DNA of 64,000 nucleotides, from positions 33,303-97,302 of the forward strand of contig NZ_CAMFKW010000015.1 of NCBI RefSeq assembly GCF_945957345.1. The letters run 5' to 3'. The translations under genes were made by a program, and so were the position numbers. Positions 17,481 to 26,611 of the stretch are shown piece by piece. Under the pieces are notes generated by a model that saw only the letters and a program-made list of their open reading frames with translations, was not told the DNA's origin and did not search any database. Source of the stretch: an uncultured Allobosea sp. Its GTDB lineage: Bacteria > Pseudomonadota > Alphaproteobacteria > Rhizobiales > Beijerinckiaceae. Position 1 is the first letter of the stretch. Each line of letters starts with the position of its first letter.

Positions 17481-18572
17481 TCAGCCCCGATCTGGCAGCC
17501 GATGAAGGTCAAATCCAGGCAGAGGCGGCAGGTTCCGCTGCGATAGCGCGAGAACCTTGAACAAATCCCCCATGCCGGCCTCGCCCGGCGCGATCAGGCG
17601 GTCGAACGCATCGGAGATCGCGTCGCGCTGCCGCGCATTCGCCTTGAGCGACAAGGCCTGCGCCCGCTGCGGGAGGCCTAGAGCGAGCAGGAAATCCCGC
17701 TGGGTCGCCGGCCCGTGCAGGGCAGTTCCAGCTTTGAGCGCTGCCTGCCCCATCCGCTCGAAATCGACATGGACGGTGAGATCGGCATCGCCGGGCTCTG
17801 CCAGCGGATCGACGAATTCATGCCGCTTCATCCCTTGCAGCGTGTCGCCGAAGCCCGAACGTATCGAGCCGTAATCGATCAGCAGCGCCGCCCCACCTGC
17901 CGAGGCCAGATGGCCCGCAAGCTGCGTGACGATATCGAGCGCGATGGCAGGCTGCTCGAACACCGCGCCGGCCGCAGCCGCGATTCGCAGCGCATCTTCG
18001 CTTGCCGCGGCAAGGCCGAAGGCGAGCGCGCCTGCATCGTCGAGCCCGACCAGCCGCTCGTGCCAGCCCTCCGGCATCATCACGAACTGGTCGAGCGGCA
18101 GCGCGTCGAGGAATTCGTTGGCGACCGCGATCACCGGGCCTTCGAGCGCGCCGGCAACGGTATCGTGCCAGATCGGGTCGTATCCCTTCAGCGTCGCCGC
18201 CTGCCGGGCGCGCAGCACCGGGCTGGTCTCGACGAGATGGACGGAGAGCGCCGCATGGAAGCCCGGCACGATCCGCGTCGCCCGGAGCATATCGGCCATC
18301 AGCGTGCCCCGGCCCGGCCCGAGCTCGACAAGCCGAAACCGCGCCGGCGCGCCCATCGCCTGCCAGGCATGGGCCGCCCAGAGCCCGATCAATTCGCCGA
18401 ACATCTGGCTGATCTCGGGCGACGTGGTGAAATCGCCCTCGGCCCCCAGCGGATCGCGGGTCATGTAGTAGCCATGGCGGGGATGGCCGAGCGCCAGCGC
18501 CATGTAGCGGCCGATACCGATCGGGCCTTCCTGCCGGATCAGGTCGATGATCTCGGCCTTGAGCGCGGTCAC
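17481..18572 (-). CDS. SAM-dependent methyltransferase, NDUFAF7/MidA family
   Basis: 363 residues from a GTG whose first bases overlap the lgt stop (GTGA). Family landmarks: GPIGIGRYMALALGHPRHGYY near residue 14, GDFTTSPEISQMFGE, LVELGPGRGTLMADML for SAM binding, and ANEFLDALPLDQF. In mitochondria NDUFAF7 dimethylates an arginine of a complex I subunit; the bacterial role is taken from that family. The order lgt, this gene, pgeF is a recurrent rhizobial cluster. Confidence 0.92.
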   Translation of the reverse strand: MTALKAEIIDLIRQEGPIGIGRYMALALGHPRHGYYMTRDPLGAEGDFTTSPEISQMFGELIGLWAAHAWQAMGAPARFRLVELGPGRGTLMADMLRATRIVPGFHAALSVHLVETSPVLRARQAATLKGYDPIWHDTVAGALEGPVIAVANEFLDALPLDQFVMMPEGWHERLVGLDDAGALAFGLAAASEDALRIAAAAGAVFEQPAIALDIVTQLAGHLASAGGAALLIDYGSIRSGFGDTLQGMKRHEFVDPLAEPGDADLTVHVDFERMGQAALKAGTALHGPATQRDFLLALGLPQRAQALSLKANARQRDAISDAFDRLIAPGEAGMGDLFKVLALSQRNLPPLPGFDLHRLPDRG

Positions 18573-19423
18573 GCCCGCGCCCCGCCGGGCATCCCCCGCC
18601 GGCTGCGCAGCACCAGCCACAGGCCGGCGAAGAACACCGGCAGCGAAAGCAGCATGCCCATGGTGATGCCGCCCGAAAGCGCGTCGACCGACGTGCCGAA
18701 CAGGAAGCCGAGTTGCGGATCAGGCTCACGGAAGAACTCGCAGACGATCCGGGCGACAGCATAGCCCATGCCGAAGACGCCGGCGACGAGGCCCGGCCGC
18801 CGGAAGCCGCCGAAGCGGACGAACAGATTGACCAGCACGAAAAGCAGAAGCCCCTCGGCGAAGGCCTCGTAGAGCTGGCTCGGATGGCGCGGCAACGGCC
18901 CGCCATTCGGGAAGATCATCGCATAGGGGAAATCGGGGGCCGGCCGGCCCCAGAGCTCGCCATTGATGAAATTGGCGATGCGCCCGAGCATGAGTCCGAT
19001 CGGTACCACCGCGGCTGCGAGATCGAACACCGACAGCGCCGGATAATTTCGCCGTTTGGCGAAGAACCACAGCCCCAGCGTCGCGCCGATCAACCCGCCA
19101 TGGAAGGACATACCGCCCTGCCAGATCGCGAAGATGTCCTGCGGGCGGGCGAGATAACGCGGCAGGTCGTAGAACAGCACGAAGCCGATGCGCCCGCCCA
19201 GCACGACGCCGAAGGCGACGAAGAGCAGCATGTCGTCGAGCTCGACGGCTTGAGGCCGCGCCCTACCGCCCCACAGCCTGTCGGAGGCGACGAGCCTGCG
19301 CGCATACCACCAGCCGCCGAGCAGCCCGACGACATAGGCGAGCCCGTACCATTTGATCGCCAAGGGCCCGAGCTGCACCGCGACGGGGTCGATCATCGGG
19401 AAGGGAATGGCGAAGACGGGCAT
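18569..19423 (-). CDS. lgt: Prolipoprotein diacylglyceryl transferase
   Basis: 284 residues, seven membrane segments. WYGLAYVVGLLGGWWYARR opens the protein, GGMSFHGGLIGA and the lgt signature GRIANFINGELWGRP with the essential Arg lie in the middle, and HPSQLYEAFAEG follows. It transfers diacylglycerol from phosphatidylglycerol to the lipobox Cys of prolipoproteins. An upstream in-frame extension to 19471 is less likely than the ATG at 19423. Confidence 0.96.
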   Translation of the reverse strand: MPVFAIPFPMIDPVAVQLGPLAIKWYGLAYVVGLLGGWWYARRLVASDRLWGGRARPQAVELDDMLLFVAFGVVLGGRIGFVLFYDLPRYLARPQDIFAIWQGGMSFHGGLIGATLGLWFFAKRRNYPALSVFDLAAAVVPIGLMLGRIANFINGELWGRPAPDFPYAMIFPNGGPLPRHPSQLYEAFAEGLLLFVLVNLFVRFGGFRRPGLVAGVFGMGYAVARIVCEFFREPDPQLGFLFGTSVDALSGGITMGMLLSLPVFFAGLWLVLRSRRGMPGGARA

Positions 19424-19507
19424 GGGAAGTTCCGATGGCGGGCGCCGCGAGATGGCCGCGCGCCCGCTCAATGGTCAAGGAAAAAGGCTTGTCCGTGGCA
19501 GCCTGCC

Positions 19508-20527
19508 TCAGAGCTTGACGATCAACTTGCCGAAATTCTTGCCCTCCAGCAGGCCGATGAAGGCTTCCGGCGCGTTCGCCAGTCCGGTCACGATATCTTC
19601 CTTGTACTTCACCGTGCCCTCAGCGATCCAGCGCGCCATGTCCTCGCGGAAGGTGGGTCCCTGTGCGGCAACGAATTCGCGTTGGATGAAGCCGCGGATC
19701 GTCAGGCTCTTCGACAGCACCTGCCGCATCATCCCCGGCAGCCGGTCCGGTCCCGGAAATTCGCCGCTCGCATTGTACTGCGCGACGAGGCCGCAGACCG
19801 GAATGCGCGCGAAGGTGTTGAGCAGCGGAAAGACCGCATCCCAGACATGGCCGCCGACATTCTCGAAATAGACGTCGATACCATCCGGGCAGGCGGCGGC
19901 GAGCTTGGCCGCCATCTCGGGATCGCGATGGTCGATGACGGCATCGAAGCCGAAGGTATCGCGCACGAAGGCGCATTTCTCGGGGCCGCCGGCAATGCCG
20001 ACCGCCCGCGCGCCCTTGATCCGGGCGATCTGCCCGACCGCAGAACCGACCGGCCCGCTTGCCGCCGCGACCACGACCGTCTCGCCGGGCTTGGGCTGGC
20101 CGATGGTCAGCAGGCCCGCATAGGCGGTGAAGCCGGGCATGCCGAGCACGCCCAGCGCCGTCGTCACCGCCGCGCTCTTCGGATCGAGCTTCCGCAATTG
20201 CGCGCCGTCGGCCACGGCATGGGACTGCCAACCGGAATAGGACAGCACGATATCGCCGGGCCTGAAGGCCGGATCGCGGCTTTCCATGACTTCGGCGACG
20301 GTTCCGCCTTCCATCACCTGCCCGATCTCGGTCGCGGCGGCATAGGATTTCGCCGCGCTCATCCGCCCGCGCATATAGGGATCGAGCGAGAGATAGAGGA
20401 TCTTGAGCAGCACCTGTCCCTCGGCGGGCGCCGGAGTGGCCACGTGCTCCAGCCGGAAATTCTGCGGGCTCGGGCGGCCATCGGGGCGGGAGGCCAAAGT
20501 GATGCGCAGATTATCGGTCCGAATCAT
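19508..20527 (-). CDS. NADP-dependent oxidoreductase, zinc-free MDR (CurA/leukotriene-B4 dehydrogenase-like)
   Basis: 339 residues. The N-terminus RPDGRPSPQNFRLE, YLSLDPYMRGRM and the NADPH loop VVAAASGPVGSAVGQIARIKGARAVG are hallmarks of the alkenal/one oxidoreductase branch of medium-chain dehydrogenases, including curcumin reductase. No zinc ligands are present. It reduces activated double bonds with NADPH. Divergent from the RidA gene. Confidence 0.93.
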   Translation of the reverse strand: MIRTDNLRITLASRPDGRPSPQNFRLEHVATPAPAEGQVLLKILYLSLDPYMRGRMSAAKSYAAATEIGQVMEGGTVAEVMESRDPAFRPGDIVLSYSGWQSHAVADGAQLRKLDPKSAAVTTALGVLGMPGFTAYAGLLTIGQPKPGETVVVAAASGPVGSAVGQIARIKGARAVGIAGGPEKCAFVRDTFGFDAVIDHRDPEMAAKLAAACPDGIDVYFENVGGHVWDAVFPLLNTFARIPVCGLVAQYNASGEFPGPDRLPGMMRQVLSKSLTIRGFIQREFVAAQGPTFREDMARWIAEGTVKYKEDIVTGLANAPEAFIGLLEGKNFGKLIVKL

Positions 20528-20657
20528 GTTCGCATGTCCTGTTGGAGCCCGATGCTTCGGTCACGCCCGTAGCGTTCACCATCGCAACCGCGCGCGTTTC
20601 GACTAGGCTAAATTAGAAAGCCCCCGCCCACCCATTATTCAAGGCTATCGCAGCACG

Positions 20658-21056
20658 ATGATGAAACGAGAGATCATCCGCGTCGAACCGCTATCGACAT
20701 GGCTCGAGCGTTGGAAGGCGCCGACCTCGGCGATGACGCGTCATGGCGACACGCTGTATGTTTCGGGTTTTCCGCCTTTCGATCCAGCAACAGGCGAAAT
20801 CCTCGCCCATGCATCCATCGAGCGTCAGACCGAGATCGTTCTGGAGCAGATGAAGCTCTGCCTGGAGACCGCGGGTTCGTCACTGGACAACGTTCTGAAA
20901 TGCAATGTCTACTGCACCTCGGTCGACAGCTTTCCCGTAGTGAACGCAGTTTATGCGCGCTATTTTCCGAAGGACCCGCCTGCGCGCATCTTTATATGCG
21001 TTCCGGCATGGCCAGGGCCGTTCGACATCGAGATCGACTGCGTCGCAGCGGCCTGA
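20658..21056 (+). CDS. RidA/YjgF-family protein
   Basis: 132 residues. Elements: TLYVSGFPPFDPATGEI, QTEIVLEQMKLCLETAGSSL, KCNVYCTSVDSFPVVNAVYA and PPARIFICVPAWPG with the Arg that binds the imine/enamine carboxylate in RidA deaminases. The family hydrolyses 2-aminoacrylate-type intermediates. The terminal DIEIDCVAAA is usual. Confidence 0.92.
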   Translation: MMKREIIRVEPLSTWLERWKAPTSAMTRHGDTLYVSGFPPFDPATGEILAHASIERQTEIVLEQMKLCLETAGSSLDNVLKCNVYCTSVDSFPVVNAVYARYFPKDPPARIFICVPAWPGPFDIEIDCVAAA

Positions 21057-21079
21057 CCGCTCGCCACACCAGACAGCGC

Positions 21080-21658
21080 TCAGCCCCGGTCGCGACGCTC
21101 GCGCAGCCGTTCAAAGGCCGTGGAGTTCGAGCGCGCGTGCCATGCGGCGATCACCGCGTCGGCATTGATCTTCCGATCCTGCATCGCATCGACCTCGATA
21201 TCGTAGAGGCAATAGGAATGAATGCGGTGGAAGTCGCGTCGGGCGTCGCCGATCGGCCTGTCGCCACGTTCGCGCTCGCGCCTCTCCAGTTCTTCCAGCG
21301 CGCAATGCACGCCGATGAAGAACACGTCATGACCGGCAAGCGTGTCCGCAAGGCGCAGCAGCCAGGCCTCGCTCTCCATGATGTGTTCGACGATGAGGTC
21401 GTTGCCGGCCTCGACATAGGCGAGCAGCGAGCGTTCGAAACCGAGGAAGAACGCCTCGCGCATCAGCCGCCAGTCGAATTCGCCGCTCCTGATCCGCGCC
21501 GTCGGGAGTACGCCGGAATCGCGGAGATGGTCGATCGAGATATGCCAGAACGGCGTATCGATCCGGCTCTGAATAGCGCGGGCCAGTGAAGACTTGCCAC
21601 TGCTCGACGCGCCGTTGAGCAGGATGATCCGGCCGGGCCCCGGAGAGGAATCGGTCAT
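21080..21658 (-). CDS. Chloramphenicol-phosphotransferase-like P-loop kinase
   Basis: 192 residues. Walker A IILLNGASSSGKSSLARAIQ near the N-terminus, HISIDHLRDSG with an acidic general-base position, and GHDVFFIGVHCALEELERRE with the lid Arg residues, the arrangement of the CPT-like family. True resistance enzymes phosphorylate chloramphenicol, but most members act on unknown alcohols, so I do not call it a resistance gene. Confidence 0.82.
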   Translation of the reverse strand: MTDSSPGPGRIILLNGASSSGKSSLARAIQSRIDTPFWHISIDHLRDSGVLPTARIRSGEFDWRLMREAFFLGFERSLLAYVEAGNDLIVEHIMESEAWLLRLADTLAGHDVFFIGVHCALEELERRERERGDRPIGDARRDFHRIHSYCLYDIEVDAMQDRKINADAVIAAWHARSNSTAFERLRERRDRG

Positions 21659-21757
21659 TGCGCGCTCCTCTGCCGGACACAGACCGCCCCAGCCAAAATG
21701 CGAACAGGCGGCCCATCCAGATGGCCGCCCGTCCGAAACATCGTCAAGGGAAGAGCT

Positions 21758-22018
21758 TCAGAGCGACTTCGCGGCAGCCCGGCTCGGACGTTTCGCAGCC
21801 GCCTTGCTGATCGAGGCAGCCGCCTTTGCGGCGGCCTCCTCGGCATCCCGCGCGAGGCGCAGGGCGCGCAGCTTCTCGGTCTTGAGGCGGGCCTGGTTGG
21901 CCTCATCCTCGAGCGCCTGCCAAGCGTCGAGAGAATCCTGGCGGCGCTGCTCGGTCTTCGCAAGGGCCTCCTGCGCCCGGGCAGCGATCTCGTCCAGCTT
22001 CATGTTGCGGCTCGACAT
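21758..22018 (-). CDS. Small alpha-helical protein of unknown function downstream of rpsU
   Basis: 86 residues, almost entirely predicted helix: alternating Ala, Glu, Lys and Arg (LDEIAARAQEALAKTEQRRQ, LRALRLARDAEEAAAKAA), finishing with a basic AAAKRPSRAAAKSL tail. It resembles the DUF6481-type proteins found near rpsU/csp genes in alphaproteobacteria, though I am not certain of the family. It lies 42 nt beyond the rpsU stop and has AAGGAGT before its ATG. Confidence 0.7.
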   Translation of the reverse strand: MSSRNMKLDEIAARAQEALAKTEQRRQDSLDAWQALEDEANQARLKTEKLRALRLARDAEEAAAKAAASISKAAAKRPSRAAAKSL

Positions 22019-22060
22019 GCGAAACTCCTTACGCGACAGGCGTTGATCGGTCTGCGCCGG

Positions 22061-22351
22061 TCAGACGGAAGGCGGACGCGGCGCCCCGGCTCCCGGCCCG
22101 GCGCCTGGGCGGCCCTTGCCGACCGGCAGCTTGCGCTTCGGCGCCGGCAACAAGCCTTCACGCTGCGCTTGCTTGCGGGCGGCCTTCTTGGCGCGCCGCA
22201 CGGCTTCCGCCTTTTCACGGGCGCGGCGCTCTGACGGCTTCTCGAATTCGCGGCGCTGCTTCATCTCGCGGAACACGCCTTCGCGCTGCAGCTTCTTCTT
22301 GAGAACGCGGAGCGCCTGCTCGACATTGTTGTCCCGAACGAGAACTTGCAT
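22061..22351 (-). CDS. rpsU: 30S ribosomal protein bS21
   Basis: 96 residues starting [20 protein letters not shown], the conserved S21 beginning; the ATG at 22351 has AAGG 6 nt upstream, whereas an ATG at 22357 overlaps that site. The core [20 protein letters not shown] is standard. The C-terminal extension ([20 protein letters not shown]) is longer than in enterobacteria, as seen in rhizobia. Downstream of a cold-shock gene on the same strand. Confidence 0.94.
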   Translation of the reverse strand: MQVLVRDNNVEQALRVLKKKLQREGVFREMKQRREFEKPSERRAREKAEAVRRAKKAARKQAQREGLLPAPKRKLPVGKGRPGAGPGAGAPRPPSV

Positions 22352-22488
22352 GGTCATCCTTTCCAGAAAGCACAAAGGGCCGGGCTTGTAGTCCCGACCC
22401 TCCATCAACCGCTTGTGCGAAACGTCGTGTCGTGGCGCCGGTACATCCGTGGTCGCCTCAAAGCGTCGTCGTTCCGCCTCCAGGCGGC

Positions 22489-22698
22489 TTATTCGGCCCG
22501 CAGGTTATCGGCCGAGCTCTTGCCCGAGCGCTTGTCCTGGACGATCTCGTAGGAGATCTTCTGGCCGTCGCGCAGATCGCGCATGCCGGCGCGCTCGACA
22601 GCGCTGATATGGACGAACACGTCCTGCCCGCCATCATCAGGCTGAATGAAACCGAAACCCTTGGTGGCGTTGAACCACTTGACCGTACCAGAAGCCAT
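22489..22698 (-). CDS. Cold-shock domain protein (CspA family)
   Basis: 69 residues. RNP1-like [12 protein letters not shown] and RNP2-like [13 protein letters not shown] in the usual five-stranded OB fold starting [12 protein letters not shown]. Single-stranded nucleic-acid chaperone. GGGAGG precedes the ATG; the start at 22698 fits the family, five residues inside a longer frame. It precedes rpsU by 137 nt, so both may share a transcript. Confidence 0.95.
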   Translation of the reverse strand: MASGTVKWFNATKGFGFIQPDDGGQDVFVHISAVERAGMRDLRDGQKISYEIVQDKRSGKSSADNLRAE

Positions 22699-23047
22699 CT
22701 GCGCCTCCCGCAAACATGCTTATCCAAGCCCCATGGAAAACATGCGGCAGCGAATTCGATTAGAGGAAGAAAATCGTCAGCATGTCGCGCTCAAAAGGCA
22801 CGAATGGCCAAGTCATCAGGCCTAAATCGAGATCAAGAGATAGGGAGCATCCGGACCGATGTCAAATCGACAACGAAGATGCCGCTCCGGGAAAACGAAA
22901 ATCTGCGGCCTGAACGACCGGAAACAACCGTCAAAAACGATCGCCCCTCTCAGTTCCACATTGTTTCTATCGGATGGGACACGACCGTTCATGTGACCCA
23001 GGAAACCGCGCCTCTCCTGACATGACGAAGCGGCTGCGGCATCCTAC
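22699..23047. other. Intergenic region between cspA-like gene and uvrC
   Basis: About 350 bp between divergent genes. It should hold the 5' leader of the cold-shock gene and the uvrC promoter. The part 22735-22990 is lower in GC than its neighbours. I see no ORF with a ribosome site and no clear RNA gene. Confidence 0.45.
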
Positions 23048-25171
23048 ATGGAGACCATGAATCGCGAGCGCCAGGACGACCTGCCCCAGGACGAGTTCGA
23101 GGACGAGGAGGACGCCCTCCCCGCCGAACCCGCGCTCGCCATCGCCGAGACCGCGCCCGGCGCGCTCAACGCCGGCATCGAGGTCATCCAGCAATTCGCC
23201 AAGCATCTGCCCAACAGGCCCGGCGTCTACCGGATGTTCGATCGCGCCGGCGAGGTGCTCTATGTCGGCAAGGCCAAGAGCCTGAAGAACCGCGTGACTT
23301 CCTATGCCCGCGGCATGGCGCATACCAACGCCGTCGCCCGGATGATCGCCGAGACGGCGAACATGGAGTTCGTCACCACCGGCACCGAGACCGAGGCGCT
23401 GCTGCTCGAGTCGAACCTGATCAAGCAGCTCCGCCCGCGCTACAACGTGCTGCTGCGCGACGACAAGTCGTTTCCCTATATCCTGCTGACCGGCGACCAT
23501 GACGCGCCGGCGATCCTGAAGCATCGCGGCTCGCGCCAGCGCAAGGGCGACTATTTCGGCCCCTTCGCCTCGGTCTGGGCGGTGACGCGCACCATCGATG
23601 CGCTGCAGAAGGCCTTCCTGATCCGCACCTGCTCCGATTCTTTCTACGAGAACCGTACCCGCCCCTGCCTGCTCTTCCAGATCAAGCGCTGCTCCGGGCC
23701 CTGCACCGGCGAGGTCTCGATCCCCGAATACCAGGCGCTCGCAAGTCAGGCGCGCGACTTCCTTTCGGGCCGCTCCTCTGCGGTGAAGCAGCTCCTCTCC
23801 GCCCGGATGCAGGCGGCGGCGGAAGAGCTCGAATTCGAGAAGGCCGCGCGCTATCGCGACCGCCTCGCCGCGCTCTCGGCTGTGCAGGCCGGCCAGGATA
23901 TCAACACGCAAGGGGTCGAGGAGGCGGACGTCTTCGCCATCGACGAGCAGGCCGGGCAGTTCTGCGTCGAGATCTTCTTCTTCCGCAACCACCAGAACTG
24001 GGGCAACCGCGCCCTCTTCCCGCGCGCCGACCGCTCATTGGCGCCGGCCGAAGTGCTCGCCTCCGTCGTCGCCCAGTTCTATGACGACAAGCCACCGCCG
24101 CGCCTCGTCCTGCTCTCGCACCCGGTCGAGGAAATCGAGCTGATCGGCCAGGCCTTGTCCGCCCGCGCCGGCCGCAAGGTCGAAGTCGCCCATCCCAAGC
24201 GCGGCGAGCGGGCCGACCTGATGGCCCATGCGGTCAAGAACGCCCGCGAGGCGCTCTCCCGCAAGCTCGCCGAGAATGCCGGGCAGCAATCGCTGCTCGC
24301 AGCACTCGGCGCCGCCTTCGGCATGGAGAGCGCCCCCCGCCGGGTCGAGGTCTACGACAACTCGCATATCATGGGCACGAACGCGGTCGGCGGCATGATC
24401 GTCGCGGGCTCGGACGGCTTCGTGAAGAACCAGTACCGCACCTTCAACATCTCGACCGACACCATCGCCGGAGACGATTTCGGCATGATGCGCGAGGTGC
24501 TGACGCGGAGATTCGCGAAGCTGGCGAAGGAGAGCGGCGTCGACCTCAGCCCTCATCCCGAGGAGGCCGCGTCAGCGGCCGTCTCGAAGGATACTCCAGA
24601 GGGCTCGGGTGCCTCCTTGAACGTCCTTCGAGACGCCGCTGACGCGGCTCCTCAGGATGAGGGCTCGCGCGGGAAAGGCCGCAAGGCGCCGAAGCCGCGC
24701 AAGGACGAGGACGGCTTCCCCTCCCGCCCCGACCTCGTCATCGTCGACGGCGGCAAGGGCCAGTTCACCGCCGCGCTCAAGATCATGAAGGAGCTCGGTG
24801 CGGCCGACATCCCGCTCGTCGCCATCGCCAAGGGGGAAGACCGCAATGCCATGCGCGAGACCTTTCACATGGAGGGCCGGGAGCCCTTCAAGCTGCAGCC
24901 GCGCGATCCGGCTCTCTATTTCATCCAGCGCCTGCGCGACGAGGCCCACCGCTTCGCCATCGGCACCCATCGCGCGAAGCGCAAGCGCGAGACGATGAAG
25001 AACCCGCTCGACGAGATCCCCGGCATCGGCCCCTCACGCAAGCGGGCGTTGCTGCTGCATTTCGGCACGGTGAAGGCGATCCAGCGCGCCAAGCTCGACG
25101 ACCTCATGCGGACGCCGGGCGTGAATGCCGCGACGGCGAAGGCCGTGCATGATTTCTTTCACGATGCTTGA
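23048..25171 (+). CDS. uvrC: Excinuclease ABC subunit UvrC
   Basis: 707 residues, longer than the roughly 610 of E. coli UvrC. The GIY-YIG endonuclease is at about 55-140 ([22 protein letters not shown]), the UVR UvrB-binding motif near 260-290, the RNase H-like nuclease from about 430 ([20 protein letters not shown]) to 610 ([10 protein letters not shown]), and a helix-hairpin-helix tail ([16 protein letters not shown]). Residues about 501-539 are encoded by a palindromic repeat that has kept the frame open within the linker before [10 protein letters not shown]. The first 45 residues are acidic. A second ATG at 23057 could also serve as start. Makes both incisions in nucleotide excision repair. 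Confidence 0.96.
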   Translation: METMNRERQDDLPQDEFEDEEDALPAEPALAIAETAPGALNAGIEVIQQFAKHLPNRPGVYRMFDRAGEVLYVGKAKSLKNRVTSYARGMAHTNAVARMIAETANMEFVTTGTETEALLLESNLIKQLRPRYNVLLRDDKSFPYILLTGDHDAPAILKHRGSRQRKGDYFGPFASVWAVTRTIDALQKAFLIRTCSDSFYENRTRPCLLFQIKRCSGPCTGEVSIPEYQALASQARDFLSGRSSAVKQLLSARMQAAAEELEFEKAARYRDRLAALSAVQAGQDINTQGVEEADVFAIDEQAGQFCVEIFFFRNHQNWGNRALFPRADRSLAPAEVLASVVAQFYDDKPPPRLVLLSHPVEEIELIGQALSARAGRKVEVAHPKRGERADLMAHAVKNAREALSRKLAENAGQQSLLAALGAAFGMESAPRRVEVYDNSHIMGTNAVGGMIVAGSDGFVKNQYRTFNISTDTIAGDDFGMMREVLTRRFAKLAKESGVDLSPHPEEAASAAVSKDTPEGSGASLNVLRDAADAAPQDEGSRGKGRKAPKPRKDEDGFPSRPDLVIVDGGKGQFTAALKIMKELGAADIPLVAIAKGEDRNAMRETFHMEGREPFKLQPRDPALYFIQRLRDEAHRFAIGTHRAKRKRETMKNPLDEIPGIGPSRKRALLLHFGTVKAIQRAKLDDLMRTPGVNAATAKAVHDFFHDA
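24549..24664. repeat. 116-bp palindromic repeat inside the uvrC coding sequence
   Basis: Left arm 24549-24591 and right arm 24624-24664 are inverted copies: GCCCTCATCC(C/T)GAGGAG, CCGCGTCAGCGG and GTCTCGAAGGA recur with one mismatch and two single-base indels, around a 32-nt loop. It is read in frame as [20 protein letters not shown] and following residues. The CCTCATCC-GAGGAG / GTCTCGAAGG core is a type seen repeatedly in Bradyrhizobium-like genomes. Confidence 0.9.
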
Positions 25172-25228
25172 AAGTTCTGCCACATTCACGTCCTTGCATG
25201 TTGACGCTGCGATGGCCGGATTGCTTTG

Positions 25229-25849
25229 GTGCTCGACGTGACGATTCTTCCAGACGCCATCAGGCGGCGCGGCCCCTGGTCGCTGCCCAACCTCCTCACC
25301 TACGGGCGGATCCTGGCGATCCCGGCCCTGGTGGCGATCTTGTTCTGGCCGCGTGACGACTGGATGCGCTGGATCGCGCTGGGCATCTACACCGCCGCCG
25401 CCATCACCGATTATCTCGACGGCTACATTGCCCGCGCCTGGAGCCAGCAATCCGCGATCGGCCGCATGCTCGATCCGATTGCCGACAAGCTGCTCGTCGC
25501 CGCCCTGCTGCTGATGCTCGTCTATACCGGCCAGATCCACGGCTGGACGCTCTGGGCGGCGATCGTGATCCTCTGCCGCGAGATCCTGGTCTCGGGTCTG
25601 CGCGAATTCCTCGCCGACCTGAAGGTCAGCGTCCCCGTCAGCAAGGTCGCCAAGTGGAAGACGACGGCGCAGCTCTTCGCGCTCGGCTTCCTTGTCGTCG
25701 GCCCGGCCGGCGACAAGGTGCTCCCCGGCAACACCATGATCGGCATCGTCCTGCTCTGGGCCGCCGCCGGTCTGACGATCTACACCGGATGGGACTATTT
25801 CAACGCCGGCATCCGCTATCTCGTCGAAGAGGACGAGCGCACGCCATGA
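25229..25849 (+). CDS. pgsA: CDP-diacylglycerol--glycerol-3-phosphate 3-phosphatidyltransferase
   Basis: 206 residues. The CDP-alcohol phosphotransferase motif D-x2-DG-x2-AR-x8-G-x3-D-x3-D is complete in DYLDGYIARAW and GRMLDPIADK. Multiple membrane helices. It makes phosphatidylglycerol-phosphate in membrane lipid synthesis. The start is uncertain among a TTG at 25226 and GTGs at 25229 and 25238; PWSLPNLLTYGRIL is the conserved N-terminal region. The stop overlaps the moaD start by 4 nt. Confidence 0.94.
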   Translation: MLDVTILPDAIRRRGPWSLPNLLTYGRILAIPALVAILFWPRDDWMRWIALGIYTAAAITDYLDGYIARAWSQQSAIGRMLDPIADKLLVAALLLMLVYTGQIHGWTLWAAIVILCREILVSGLREFLADLKVSVPVSKVAKWKTTAQLFALGFLVVGPAGDKVLPGNTMIGIVLLWAAAGLTIYTGWDYFNAGIRYLVEEDERTP

Positions 25850-26139
25850 GCACCGCAACAGCGACCGCAGCGGCGGGCACACGCACCGTCCGCATCGTCT
25901 ATTTCGCTTGGGTACGCGAGCGCGTCGGCCTGCCCGAGGAGACGCTCGACATCCCCACCGATCTCGCCACCGTCAGCGATCTCGTGCGCTGGCTGAAGGC
26001 GCGCGGCGAGGGCTATGAGGCTGCCTTCGCCGACGAGAAAATCGTGCGTGCCGCGCTCGACCATGTCCATGCCAAGCCTCACGCCCGCCTTGGGAACGCC
26101 CGCGAGATCGCCTTCTTCCCGCCGATGACGGGCGGCTGA
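25846..26139 (+). CDS. moaD: Molybdopterin synthase small subunit MoaD
   Basis: 97 residues with the beta-grasp fold (RIVYFAWVRERVGLPEETLD, VSDLVRWLKA) and the essential terminal FFPPMTGG di-glycine that is thiocarboxylated. The ATGA overlap with pgsA couples translation. moaE begins 4 nt after the stop. Confidence 0.96.
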   Translation: MSTATATAAAGTRTVRIVYFAWVRERVGLPEETLDIPTDLATVSDLVRWLKARGEGYEAAFADEKIVRAALDHVHAKPHARLGNAREIAFFPPMTGG

Positions 26140-26143
26140 GGCC

Positions 26144-26611
26144 GTGATCTCTCCCCTCGTCCGCATCCAGCGGGAAGATTTCGCGCTTCAGGACGAGATC
26201 GACGCGCTCTTGGCCGGCCGTGCCGATATCGGCGCCGTCGTTTCCTTCACGGGCCTGTGCCGTGACGAGGCCGGCACGCTCGCCGCACTCGAACTCGAGC
26301 ATTATCCCGGCATGGCCGAAGCCGAGATCGCGCGCGTCGCTGCTGGGGCCGCCGCTCGCTGGCCGCTGCTCGGCCTCGTCGCGATCCACCGCTACGGGCT
26401 GATCAGGCCGGGCGAGCAGATCGTGCTGATGCTGGCGGCCTCCGCCCATCGCCGCGCCGCCTTCGAGGCCGCAGATTTCATGATGGACTACCTCAAGACC
26501 CGCGCCCCGTTCTGGAAGCGCGAGCACCGCGCCGACGGCACGCTCGGCGGCTGGGTCGAAGCCAAGACGGATGACGACGATGCGGCGAAACGCTGGGAAC
26601 AGGCTCCCTGA
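26144..26611 (+). CDS. moaE: Molybdopterin synthase catalytic subunit MoaE
   Basis: 155 residues from a GTG. GAVVSFTGLCRDE, LELEHYPGMAEAEI and IHRYGLIRPGEQIVL are conserved, and LKTRAPFWKRE contains the catalytic Lys pair. With MoaD it converts precursor Z to molybdopterin. Its 3' end overlaps the start of the next gene. Confidence 0.96.
   Translation: MISPLVRIQREDFALQDEIDALLAGRADIGAVVSFTGLCRDEAGTLAALELEHYPGMAEAEIARVAAGAAARWPLLGLVAIHRYGLIRPGEQIVLMLAASAHRRAAFEAADFMMDYLKTRAPFWKREHRADGTLGGWVEAKTDDDDAAKRWEQAP

Noticed and set aside
21080..21658. Chloramphenicol resistance gene
   Set aside because: The fold matches CPT-like kinases, but the family is broad, and core-genome context with no mobile markers gives no support for antibiotic resistance.
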